NCBI GenBank assembly: GCA_963920525.1
Contig: OY986438.1
Span: 122,364,920 to 122,428,919, forward strand
Reading direction: 5' to 3'
Origin: Dichetophora obliterata
Lineage: Eukaryota > Arthropoda > Insecta > Diptera > Sciomyzidae
Length of the DNA: 64,000 nucleotides
This document shows, piece after piece, positions 34,708-44,751 of this stretch. Under the pieces are notes generated by a model that saw nothing but the letters and a program-made list of their open reading frames with translations, was not told the DNA's origin and did not search any database. The stretch's first letter is position 1. Every line of letters starts with the position of its first letter. The translations under genes and the position numbers were made by a program.

Positions 34708-34797
34708 GCACACCAACGGTGAGAAAGACACGAGAAGCAATACTTTCTTCCATACAAAATTGTATTGCTTCTCGTATCTTTCTCATCGTTGATGTGC
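34708..34797. repeat. 35-bp inverted repeat (hairpin), 20-bp loop
   Basis: Arms at 34708-34742 and 34763-34797 differ at only three positions. The central words are GAGAAAGACACGAGAAGCAA and its near complement. ATCGAT-containing words just outside (34697 and about 34848) may be a wider, weaker inverted repeat. It could be a small MITE or a hairpin RNA source; nothing in the sequence decides. Confidence 0.7.
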
Positions 34798-34876
34798 TTG
34801 TTCGTGATACAGAATAATGCACTTAGTCTAAAAGTTACCCGCACAATCGATTCATCACGGTCTTAAAGGGAGAAGC

Positions 34877-35730
34877 AAATGAGGTATCGTTAGAAGTGTT
34901 TTGATTGTCCGATGAAGAAAAGTTATGTGATGTTACATACAATTTAATATAGCACCCTCTAGAGGACAAAAAGTCAACTTAACTCCTAACTTCTAAACTA
35001 CCCTGACTTCTAAACTACTAATCATAATTTGACAAATCAGGTATCTTTGGAAGCGTTTTGGTTGTCCACTGGTTTTAGGTTATGTGGTGTCACATAAAAT
35101 AAAGCTTCCTATAGAGGACAGAAAGTCAAATAAACTCCTATCTTCTAAACTACTAATCATAATTTGACAAATGAGGTATTGTTGGAAGCGTTTTGATCGT
35201 CCGCTGACTGAAGGCCATGTGACGTCATATTGAATTTAATATGGTGCCATCTAGAGGACAGAAAATGAACTAAACCCTTAACTTTTACACTACTTATCAG
35301 TAATTAACAAATGAGGTATGGTTGGAAGTGTTTTGATCGTCCGCTGGTTAAAGGCTATGTGTTGTCACGCAAAATTGAAAATAGCGCCCTCTAGAGGACA
35401 GAAAACCAAATAAATCCCTAACTTCTAAACTTCTAATCATAATTTAACAAATGAAGTATCGTTGGTAGCGTTTTGATTGTCCTCCTGTTGTAGACTATGT
35501 GACGTCACATTAAATTAAATATAGCGCCCTCTAAAGGACAGAAAGTCAAATAAACCCCTAATTTCTAAACTATTAATCATAAATTGACAAATGACGTATC
35601 ATTGGAAGCGTTTCCTCTCGTCCGTTGATTATAGACTTTGGCCACGTCATATTTAATTCAATGTGGCAGCTTCTATAGGACATAAAGTCCTATAAAGTTA
35701 TGAATTACAAAATTTATTAAGTGACATAAT
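34877..35730 (+). repeat. tandem repeat, about 140-bp unit, six copies
   Basis: Units begin AAATGAGGTAT(C/T)GTTGGAAGCG at 34877, 35034, 35169, 35309, 35449 and 35589. Each contains a TATGTGACGTCACAT-like palindrome, a 'GCGCCCTCTAGAGGACAGAAA' block and AACTTCTAAACTACTAATCA. The last three intervals are exactly 140 bp. No coding. Confidence 0.85.
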
Positions 35731-35739
35731 AAACATTTT

Positions 35740-36140
35740 TGTTTATGCATGAATTAAATTGTGAGCTTTAGATCAAGTAAGGTTTTTAAGAAGACAACAA
35801 CAACAACAACAACTCTGTATAGAATCAATCACTTAGCTGACTAGACAGTCTGTTAGGGAAATCGCTACATTTTCCTCTTCAGTAGTCTTTGAGTGATTAG
35901 GCTGTGATCAACTCACTGTTTAAACTAGCATATGAATGTGCAGATTTTGGAATTCATTCTTTTGAATTATATGGCTGCTAATCATATGACATTTCAAAGC
36001 AGTAGGCTATTTATAGATCACCGCCATCAACTTTATCAAGGGTTGCCATCTGTTTTAGTTGCTTCTTTATTTATTTCAATATTCATTGGTGTTCGATAGT
36101 TTGTCGAAATTCACCATAGAAATGAAACGAGTTTTTTGCT
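35740..36140 (+). repeat. dispersed repeats shared with 42.35 kb and 55.05 kb
   Basis: 35755-35925 (GAGCTTTAGATCAAGTAAG, AGTAGTCTTTGAGTGATTAG, CACTGTTTAAAC) matches 42350-42490 in the same orientation. 36070-36150 (ATATTCATTGGTGTTCGA, ACCATAGAAATGAAACGAG) matches 55060-55145. Element boundaries are unknown. Confidence 0.65.
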
Positions 36141-36393
36141 TCGCCAGAAGCTAGTGTTCTAACTGAAAGGTGGATATTTTCACAACCAAATGTTCAATTA
36201 CACATGACTTCGACCGAAATCGATCAATTATTAGATTATTTAATCAATTTGACATAAATTAAACTTGTTTGGCGGTGCTCCGCCATAGTTAGTTGATTAG
36301 AAAATTTTTTGTTTATGATTTGATTGTCAAACAATTGATTAGTAGTTAATACTTTCGATTATATAAAAATTACATGTATCCTCAAAATAATAT

Positions 36394-37500
36394 TAAATAA
36401 AAAAAAGTTCAAAAACTAAAATCCGACTACTAAAAAGGACGCTCTAAAAAGTGTGAAGCCAGAAAATATTCTCATCTGAAATTGTTGCACATAATATATG
36501 TTTTTGTATATAATACTAATTTATAGTGAGGTTCAGAAGATATCCGTGGCCGTATGCCACCTATGCTAACAAAACAATACATTCTAACTGTAATAACCCT
36601 GCAGTGTAAGACTAGTCAGCATTAAAACATGAGTAGTATTTATACTAGTCAAAACAAACTAGTTTATATTTTGTCACGATTTACTAGTTGCAAAAGTAGT
36701 TTAAACCCAACTAGTTTTTGTCAAGTCACATTAAACCAGTTGTAAAACTAGCCAAAATCAAACTATACTACATATTATCAAAATCAACCAGTTCCAAAAC
36801 CAGTTGGAGCTGGGTACCCCATTGGAACAAACTAATAATAAACAAATTAAAACATATAAAAACTAATTTAAAAACATGTAGTATACCATAAACATGGTAT
36901 TTCATCAAATAGCTTTAACTTTAGCCTTTAGCTAATATTTTGTTGTAAAAATATATGTTCTTTGAACCTATGAACTATTGAAAAAATATGAACCTATGAA
37001 CTAGTTTTAATTCGATAATTACTATATTGGTTAAAAACTAGTCACAACCCAACTAGAACTTTACTTTACATAAAAAATGAGTTGTTAACTAGTTAAAACC
37101 TTATCTATAGTAAGACAATTGTCTTTTCCAATGACATCACCACGTAAAAAATACCAGTCGGTTCTATGAGAATAGGACATAAATCGAACTAGTTGTTGGA
37201 TATTTCCAACTAGTTGTTGACTGGTATAAATGGAAGCGATCATAAGTTTAGGGCATAGTGCATTATACATCTAGAGGGCGACATATGACAATACTTATAA
37301 GGTGGCATACTAGCACGTATATCATCTGAACATCACTATAAATTAGTATTATGCATACAATAAAATATATTATGTTCAAAAATATTGAACGTTTGTACAT
37401 AACAATTTCAGATGAGAATATTTTCTTGTTTCACACTTTTTAGAGCGTGCTTTTTAGTAGTCGGGTTTTAGTTTTTGAACTTTTTTTTATTAATAAAATA
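36394..37500. mobile_element. 1.1-kb long-inverted-repeat element with ACTAGT-rich core
   Basis: Arms of about 180 bp are inverted and well matched: AAAAAAAAGTTCAAAAACTA at 36400 and its complement ending near 37490, extending inward through TAATACTAATTTATAGTGA. Between them (36600-37250) the word (A)ACTAGT(T) recurs more than ten times. No transposase. A target duplication could not be set because the flanks are A/T-only. Confidence 0.7.
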
Positions 37501-38430
37501 TTTTTACGCCGAAAACATCTTTACATCTAATAAAAATTTGGCTTTCAAATACCTCTACTCCATGTTAGTTACTTTCGCTAAAATTTGTAATCGAACACAA
37601 TGATTTGCAACGTTGGTTTACTGAACCCGTCTGACACGTTACTGTGTATGTCTTATTTTTTTCTCTTGCATTTAATAAAATTTAGACAAAGTTTGAACGC
37701 ACAGTCAAGAAACAGAATGTAATCTATTTAATTAGAAAAAAGGACTTCACTTCCAATGAGTAAATTTACAATTAGCTTTAAAATAACCTCAAAAAAATAG
37801 TAAATTTAGAATTTGTCTGTCGTGACCTTGGGAATGGTCTTAGTGATTTTTGTTGAATTTAAAGCACAAATTTATAATAGAAAGTTATTGTGTATTCATG
37901 TCAATAATAAAATCATTTAAAAGAACATAACATTGTATTAATTCTGCATTTAATTCAATCTTTATTGCTTAAATATGATCGCAACACAATTTTTGTTAAT
38001 AGTTTATTATAAAACATTGTTCCGAATCGACGTAAAATGGATGAAAATTTGATATGCTGAGGACAAAAGTTATTACAACAATATTTTTTCATGAAACCTC
38101 GCGCTTGCTTTTATTCTTTGGTTTATTTTCATTTTGGATACAATTTTGTTAAAATATTTATTCAGGAAAATGCACTAAAAGCACTAAATGCACTAACTCT
38201 TCATCTGTTCAGCCATCAAATATTTATTTTAATTTAAAGAATAAAATGAATTAAATTAATAAAAAATTAGTTATTAATTAAAAAAGCAAATACAACATAT
38301 AATAAATAGAAAAATTATTACCGAAGTGTTAGGTTCAAAAAGAGAAGATTACAATGTACTGAAAAATAGCGAATAAGTTCAATTGTTAAAATTATTAAAG
38401 TTGAATTATCTAATGTAATTGATAAGTGCA
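37501..38430. other. intron, nothing recognised
   Basis: AT-rich with no conserved pattern. Confidence 0.4.
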
Positions 38431-38999
38431 ACAGATGCACAAAAAGGAAGTCCAGTGTTGAAAATTGAATTGATAATAATAGTAAAATATCGAAGAATTG
38501 TGGTAATGAAAATGTTTTAAGAAAAAAAAGTATACCTCCAAAAAATGCTCCAGAGCAGAAATGGAATAACGTTGTAAGTTCACATTACGTTTTTAGGTAA
38601 TTTAATTGTTATTATATATATTTGTGATTGTCTATGCTTCTTGCGAAAAATTTCAGCAAAAGTGTAATAAAGAGTATAAAAAGTATAAAAAGTATGAAAA
38701 AACTAAAACAAACAAACAGCTTTTTTAACATCTTTAATCGAATTGTGCGAGGTGATTCCATAAGAACTCAAAACTTGGCAAATTATACAGTTTCAGATAT
38801 TCAAAAAGAACCCATTCATATGAGTGATGAAAAGAAAAATGATATCCTTGCAATGGCTTCATATTTGCCTGAAAAGTACGCTGAGTTCTATAAATCACAT
38901 TGCTATTTAACTAAGAGAAATATTAAATTTGTGTTCGAAAGCAAACAAATATATTTTGTTGAAGGTCTTAAAATATTTTCTTTTAAGTTCTTCAAATGA
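38431..38999 (+). CDS. unrecognised open frame, possibly spliced, probably transposon remnant
   Basis: A 123-codon frame (38628-38999) has a basic start (KSIKSIKSMKKLK), then VSDIQKEPIHMSDEKKNDIL and ASYLPEKYAEFYKSHC. It is preceded by what may be another coding piece (about 38430-38572: KRKSSVEN, then KSIPPKNAPEQKWNNV) with a donor GTAAGT at 38574 and an acceptor TTTCAG near 38657. The charged helical look suggests real protein ancestry, but I cannot name a family. It is antisense to axotactin, inside its large intron. Confidence 0.3.
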
Positions 39000-39395
39000 A
39001 GTTTTGTTTTTTTTATTAAGGGTATTTTTTCATAAATACATTTTTTAATGCTGTTATTTTTATTTTATTTAACCAAACAGCATCCAACTAAATTATTCTT
39101 CTTGTAAGGGTATGCTCTAATTGCACGAATAAAGTTTTAAAAGCCATCGCACTCTGCTTTGCAACGTGGAATAACGTTTTAACAACCAATGGGTTTTAGA
39201 TATGTAACGTTTTTCCATTTTAAACATTAATAATATTTGGCTTACTAACCAAATATTATTATTAAATAATTTTTTTTTACTAAAATAGTTTATGTACCTA
39301 AGTATTTCCATAATGTATTACAAACAAGTATATAGAAACTATCTGCTGCATTTGAAACGTTTTTTACGTATTGTGAACAATTTACTTTTTGTAGC
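39000..39395. other. no gene; one perfect 12-bp hairpin
   Basis: AATAATATTTGG (39229-39240) pairs with CCAAATATTATT (39249-39260) across an 8-base loop. The rest is unremarkable. Confidence 0.5.
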
Positions 39396-40303
39396 TTAAA
39401 ACGTTATTCGTGGCTGCAAAAGCAGTGCGTACACCCGAGAATATTGCTGCTGTGGCAGAAAGTATGCGTGAAGCGCCATCAACATCAATTCACCGTCGTT
39501 TTCAACAATTGAACATTGCGGAGACATCATTGAGACGAATTTTGCATAAAGACCTTGGTATGACACCATACAAAGTCCAATTGGTTCAGGAGTTGAAGCC
39601 AACTGACCATCCAATGCGTTTTCGCTTCGCTAAGTGGGACTGCGATCGACTTACAGAAGATGCCGATTTTGCCAAAAAAATCATATTTTCAGATGAAGCT
39701 CATTTTGATCTTGGCGGGTATGTAAACAAGCGAAATTGTCGCATTTGGGGCACAGAAAACCCGCACGCATACATTGAAAAGCCGCTGCACCCAAAACGAG
39801 TCACTGTTTGGTGCGGATTTTGATCCAGAGGCATAATTGGGCCATTTTTCTTCGAAAATGAGCAAGGAGTGGCCGTTACAGTCAATGGCGCTCGTTATCG
39901 GGCCATGTTGAACGAATTTTTGTTCACAAAAATTGAAGAGGAGGATATTGGCAATATTTGGTTTCAACAGGACGGCGCTACGTGCCACATAGCCGAAGCT
40001 ACACTGGATGTTTTGCGCCCTGTTTTTGAAGATCGCATTATCAGTCGCAGAGTTGATGTCGTTTGGCCACCTCGGAGCTGCGATTTGACACCGTTGGACT
40101 ATTATTTGTAGGGTGCCCTCAAAAATAAGTGTTACGCCGACAAGCCAGAGACAATTGACGCTTTAAAGGACAATATTCGTGAAGCCATTGGTGAAATACA
40201 GCTGCACACAATCCATAATGTGCTTAAAAATTGGACCGATCGTGTAGGCTACTGCATGGCCAGCCGAGGCAGCCATTTAAATGAAATTATTTTCCATTAT
40301 TAA
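39396..40303 (+). pseudogene. mariner DD41D-group transposase, 5'-truncated, two Trp-to-stop changes
   Basis: From about 39428 the frame reads AVRTPENIAAVAESM, ILHKDLGMTPYKVQLVQELK, IIFSDEAHFDLGGYVNKRNC, then stops at 39824 (VWCGF*). It continues in the same frame with GIIGPFFFENEQG, NIWFQQDGATCHIAEAT, WPPRSCDLTPLDYYL, a second stop at 40109, then GALKNKCYADKPETIDALKD and ASRGSHLNEIIFHY ending at 40303. Both stops replace Trp codons (TGG to TGA or TAG) and no frameshift is seen, so decay is recent. All three catalytic Asp are present with 41 residues between the last two. About 70 N-terminal codons are missing. It is a distinct subfamily from the intact copy. Confidence 0.85.
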
Positions 40304-40759
40304 CCAGAAGGATTGTACTTTCAAGTAAAAAAAGAAATTTGAGAAAATATCCAGTAGTTTTTTTTATAGAATTTTCAAAAAAAAAAGTTATTTGGCGGGC
40401 TCTTTACTATAGGTTTTGGAGTACATTTGAGTTAAATGCTGAATTAGTTCATGAAGCAACAGTGAAGTTTTTGCCAATTCATTAAAGCAATTTGCCACTG
40501 TGCAAATTTATAGCATTTGTTGAATTAAATTAAAAAATAGACTTTCAATATTATTGCTGCTATTTAAGTACCAATCCTTTATTCTTCTTAAGTTTAGTTA
40601 CATTATAATACCTTATAGCTCTCAGTATAAAGAAATAAGACACTGCCTGGCTCTACTACCACAGAGAAATTCCTGACATGTGTTCATGTCAACTCCACCC
40701 TCTAACCTACTGAAACATGTGTCACCAGTCACGTTATACAACTACGTTACATTATTTAC
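40304..40759. other. intron, nothing recognised beyond the mariner 3' flank
   Basis: The stretch to about 40410 (AAAAAGTTATTTGGCGGGCTC) probably holds the mariner's right end, and the matching left end is gone. Confidence 0.35.
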
Positions 40760-41006
40760 CTTAATTGAAAAGTTTGTATTATATCTCCGTCCATTTGTAT
40801 GAAGGTATTATTTTTGGCAAAGACAAACGTCTTTTCTTGTCCCGTTTCGGCGAATGTCAGCTCAGGACCGCGTTGCTCAAATGGCACCGGACTCGTTTCA
40901 CCATCACCTTGATACGCTGGCATTATCGTATAGGGTGATTGTGGCGCTGAGGATTCAGTAGTGCTGGGTTCTTTCGTGGTCGTTTGCAGGAAAGGTGGCA
41001 GCGTAT
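40760..41006 (-). CDS. axo: axotactin-like, coding exon 2: Thr/Ser/Pro linker and start of laminin-G region
   Basis: The exon is bounded by acceptor TTCTCTATAG and donor GTAAAT. It enters with two bases of a split codon and leaves with two, matching both neighbours. It encodes a Thr/Ser/Pro-rich, probably O-glycosylated linker (LQTTTKEPSTTESSAPQS). This is followed by a more structured stretch ending in IQMDGDIIQTFQL, a plausible first strand of the laminin-G fold that continues in the next exon 13.6 kb away. There are 81 full codons and no stop in the chosen frame. Confidence 0.8.
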
Positions 41007-41150
41007 CTATAGAGAACACATAAAAAAGAAGCACAGCCAAAATGAAAGAACAACAAACAAAAATATAATGAATAAAGTGAATACTCCGGTCAGGAGTGAA
41101 GCGGAAATAAAACTTTTGTCAAAAATATGCCATATAAAATTGAAACTCAC

Positions 41151-41796
41151 GTGGTGCTCCCACACAATGGAAGAGACACTCCGCTTCCGTGTTGAAGCGA
41201 TTCTGGGCGTTGCCCTCGCAGCCACCCCAGATGAAGGTGGCACACTCGTTGGATGTGGGCTCGTAGCGCCATTTGTAGTGGTATTGCTTGCATGGACCGG
41301 GGTCAGCAGGACCTGTGCATTTCTCGTAAATTTTTTCTTTGATCGCTGTGACAATGTTGCTGCTAACGTTGTTGCTATTCATGTTGCTGCCAGCGGGGCT
41401 GCTGCCGGTGATGATGCCTGAGTTGCCGAGTTCACTGCCGCTAATGAGTTCAGCGTGTGCATTATTGTTGTTGGCATTGTTTTGGTTATTGTTGCTGCTC
41501 GCGCTGTTGCTGCTGCCACTGCCACCAATGTTGTTTATGCTGCCGTTGCTGTTGTTATTGTTGATATTGTTGTTGCCATTATTATTGTTGTTATTATTAG
41601 TGTTAATATTGTTGTTGCTATTTATGTTGGTATTTTCTCCAACTCCGAGTCCACCACCGCCACCCACGCTACTGCTGCCGCTGCTACCAGTCAGCAGCAT
41701 GGAGTTGGTTGCTGCTGGTACAGCTTCGATGCTTCGCATGCAACTGCAGAGTAGCATCAACAAATTGAGCTGCGTCCAGACATCATGTCGCTTCAT
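41151..41796 (-). CDS. axo: axotactin-like, coding exon 1: signal peptide, Asn-rich linker, Kunitz domain
   Basis: The start at 41796 is preceded by CAACC, a good Kozak context. Residues 1-25 form a basic then hydrophobic secretion signal (LLMLLCSC core). Residues about 36-145 are low complexity, rich in Gly, Ser and especially Asn. Residues 160-211 form a Kunitz/BPTI domain with six cysteines at 160, 169, 185, 193, 207 and 211. The spacing equals BPTI except for one extra residue between the fourth and fifth. The residue after the second Cys (P1) is Lys170, which suggests trypsin-like target preference if the domain is inhibitory; that is inference. The exon ends after one base of a codon at a GTGAGT donor. 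The Asn run is encoded by AAC/AAT repeats and is likely to differ between relatives. Confidence 0.85.
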
Positions 41797-41904
41797 GGTT
41801 GGACGTGTTCGGCTTGCCTCGAAGGATGCCTTCGATGATGTCCTTGTTTGAATGACTGTGTGTGTGTGTGTATGTGTATGTTGTTGTGAGTGGGTGTGTG
41901 TTCT
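41797..41904 (-). other. axo: 5' UTR part of the first coding exon of axotactin-like gene
   Basis: Upstream of the ATG on the minus strand the sequence is a GT/CA-rich leader. It is preceded by a good acceptor (TTTATTTCCAG) ending at 41905, so the exon probably begins at 41904 and the true promoter lies further right beyond an intron. The CA/TG dinucleotide run in the leader (about 41846-41900) may vary in length. The upstream non-coding exon was not found. Confidence 0.5.
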
Positions 41905-43120
41905 CTGGAAATAAAATGAAATTTCATTAAAATGTCACAGCAGTAAAACTAAGCAGCAAAGGATTTAAAAATTTAATTAAAACATTTAAGCAGTACGACA
42001 AAGTCCGAGCTATAAGTCAGAGTGCGGGATAAACGTATTGAAAGTATGCAATCCTGATATCAACAACTACACCAATATCATAGAGTTTTAAGCTTAATGA
42101 AATGTTTTCGACTTATTAAAGAATTTTTGATTTAAATTTGTGAACATTACAAATACATACTAAAAATTTCATATATGCTGATGAACATCAGATAGCACGA
42201 GTGACTGACTCAAATCATTTCTCCAGAATTTGCATTTCATTCAAAATCTAAAGTGCAGCAAAATTCACAAGTTTATATTCTATATAATCTAGATTTGTTT
42301 ATTGATGCAATCTATAATATTGCAAATAACTAAATGTTCTAGGTGAATTTATTTGTGAGCTTTTTAGATCAAGTAAGTTTGCATAGAGTCAATTCCACAG
42401 CAGACTAGATAGCCTGTTTCGAAAATTGCTGCATTTCCCCTTCAGTAGTTTTGAGTAATTCAGCTGTGACCAACCCACTGTTTAAGTCTTGTTATTTGAC
42501 CTTGTTCGAACAAATTCGTATGAACCTTAACTTTATCATCGGTTATTTAACCATATGACATTAAAAAAGTAGCTATTTTTAGATCAAGCCTTTAACTCTA
42601 CCAGGGTTACCGTCTGTTCTAGTTACTTTTTCAAACTTTCTTGATCTAAACAGCTCAAAATTAATTAATTCATGTAAAAATTGAAAAAATAGATCACAAT
42701 TAATTACACTGCACATGTCCAAATATCAAACAAGCTAGAGACATATCATTTCAGCATAATTGGAGGACGCTGAATTTAATGATGTTTACCGTTTTTTAAT
42801 CCTTCGGCCCGTTCTCGAGAAATTAAAGGTTCTACTATTATTAGTTTTGACCTGTGGAGTTTTTTTTGCCGGATGAAGTTTAGGGCCATATATAGACTCT
42901 GGACGAAGTTTCATCGATTTTGGCCCGGTAGTTAAGGAGCCACCGGAAATAGGTTAATGAAAGGATCGAAGTGTCTGTTAAGCAAAATATTTTGCTGCTA
43001 GTTTCCTTGACCCAAACAAATCAAGGCCACGATTTTAGTTAATTTCATTATCTAATTGCTATGGTGTTTATTTATGAAATGGATACCAATTTAAAGTATT
43101 TGCGTTTCCACAGAATTGAT
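41905..43120. other. upstream intron of axotactin; dispersed repeat at 42350-42680
   Basis: 42350-42490 is a direct copy of the repeat at 35755-35925. Otherwise no gene or promoter is recognised. Confidence 0.45.
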
Positions 43121-44009
43121 CAGTAGCTCGGTTCTGTAACTTTTCTCACCACAGTTCTCACCAGATTTTCTCACTTTGACGTCATTGTGATGCCATTCTC
43201 ACTTGCACTGTCTCTGTAATAAAATGAGAAAAAGCAGTGACTCGTCTAGCTTGTTTCAATTCTACTTTTGAAGGAATTCGATAGACGAAGTGTTTCTGTA
43301 AACTAAAATATGCGACTCGAATCCAATGAAGTTCTCACTATGTTCTAACTTGGGGAGAAGCATTTTTGCTTGTTTGTGCAACAGTCATATTCAATGAAGT
43401 TGTGGATATAAGTAAATGTATCCATGTTACAAATACTTCTACCGGGTAAAAGGTATCAACTTAAATTTTTTCATGTAGATTACAAATATATTATTAACAA
43501 AATATTATATGTACTACAATGTATACCTATATTATGAAATATATTAACTGAAATATTTCATAAATTAAATTTATTCCATGATAAAATTTGTATAATTGCA
43601 TTATGCAACCTCATTAAAAGAATACTCGGATCGTAATGTGTAAATAGGGTTAGTGCATTTAATATCAACATCACTAAGTCTCAAATTGTTTACCATCAAA
43701 ACAAGTAATTGTCAGCATGAATAGAATAAGCATGTATTTTTATAAATTAAGCACAAATAATATTTATATTTGTTTTTTCTTTGTTTTTTATAGAAGAACT
43801 TCACGCAATTTCTCACAAAGCTTTCTGTCACTAGTTGCAATTTCAAATATTCCCTTTCACTTGTGTATCTTTTTCATCACGGACCACTATTTAATCGCTT
43901 ATCAGTTACAGAAACACTAGTTTTCGCAAAAATGAGTATTTTGGAATGAAACTATGTGACGTCAGAAATAGTGACTATTTGTCGCAATAATTACAGAACC
44001 GAGCTACTG
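43121..44009. mobile_element. 889-bp MITE with CAGTAGCTCGGTTCTGTAA ends
   Basis: A 19-bp inverted repeat lies at 43121-43139 and 43991-44009. GAT flanks both sides, suggesting a 3-bp target duplication. The interior has many TTCTCAC words and a GACGTCA near each end. The 67-codon open frame at 43717 has no known pattern. It resembles the MITE at 19262 in CAG/CTG ends and 3-bp duplication. Confidence 0.7.
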
Positions 44010-44745
44010 GATAGCGTTTCGTGTATTGACCACATCGACTAAAAAAAAATTAAACTGCAGGTAATGCCGGAAAAGTATGTTTTATGTTATAAAAGCTGAT
44101 AAAATTTATTATGCTAAAATTTGTTTGGGATTTTTCAAGGTATCCATTCAGAAATGATGCTTAAATACAAATTTGCTCAAAATTGCATTTCCATATAGGT
44201 TTATTAGGGTTGAAACAAATTTTAAAAATTATCTTAAAATAGTTTTGTGTAATTACGTTTTTCAATTGACAATGAAATAATTGCACGGTGTAACAGTGAA
44301 GAAAAAGTTGGCTTAAGGCATAATAAAAGTTGTAGATCTGGTGGAATAAAAGATAACTTCATACTTGGTTTATTGAGTCCACCCTAAAATTTGGATATGT
44401 ATCCAAAAAATATATTTTTGTAAGGTACTTGACAATTAATTTTCATAACTCTGCTTTTTTTGAGTCAATTTAAAAACTTTCTTGTCTCTTTAACCTTGAG
44501 TTGTTGAATATTTTTCTTGAAAACCAACTTAATGTACTAAAAGATTTAAAAAAATTTCTTAATTTTGTGCCCAAATACCGTTTAGTTTCTTTTGTTGACT
44601 AAAAAGTACTTGCATTATTTAATTTTAAGTCTAAAGATTCAAGTGAAAAAATAAATTTATTCACACACAATCTTACAGCATTATTTCCTATCTCTAACGA
44701 GCGACCCAACGAACGAGTGCTAGGCGAACGATGTTGTATTCTAAT
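44010..44745. other. no recognisable gene
   Basis: AT-rich, nothing seen. Confidence 0.4.
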
Positions 44746-44751
44746 TGAGAT

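Larger units (their letters stand above)
15388..41904 (-). other. axo: axotactin-like gene, partial (gene span in window)
   Basis: Five coding exons on the minus strand join in consistent phase into about 511 residues. The domain order is signal peptide, low-complexity Asn/Ser/Gly linker, Kunitz, laminin-G, EGF-like. This matches the start of axotactin, a secreted neurexin-related protein that in Drosophila is made by glia and affects axonal electrical properties (knowledge of the family). Introns in the window are 144 bp, 13.6 kb, 1.15 kb, about 10 kb and more than 15.3 kb. The remaining laminin-G/EGF repeats expected for the family are not seen and should lie left of position 1. The symbol rests on domain order and residue patterns recalled from memory, with no alignment run. 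Confidence 0.8.

Noticed and set aside
34877..35730. CRISPR-like array
   Set aside because: The 140-bp units repeat over their whole length with no repeat/spacer alternation, and the sequence is an animal intron.
40984..41421. 145-codon plus-strand open frame
   Set aside because: It overlaps two in-phase axotactin exons and their short intron on the other strand and has no family pattern.
41339..41851. 170-codon Leu-rich open frame opposite axotactin exon 1
   Set aside because: It is the antisense shadow of the Asn/Gly/Ser-rich coding exon, whose sense strand has a signal peptide, a Kunitz domain and correct splice sites.
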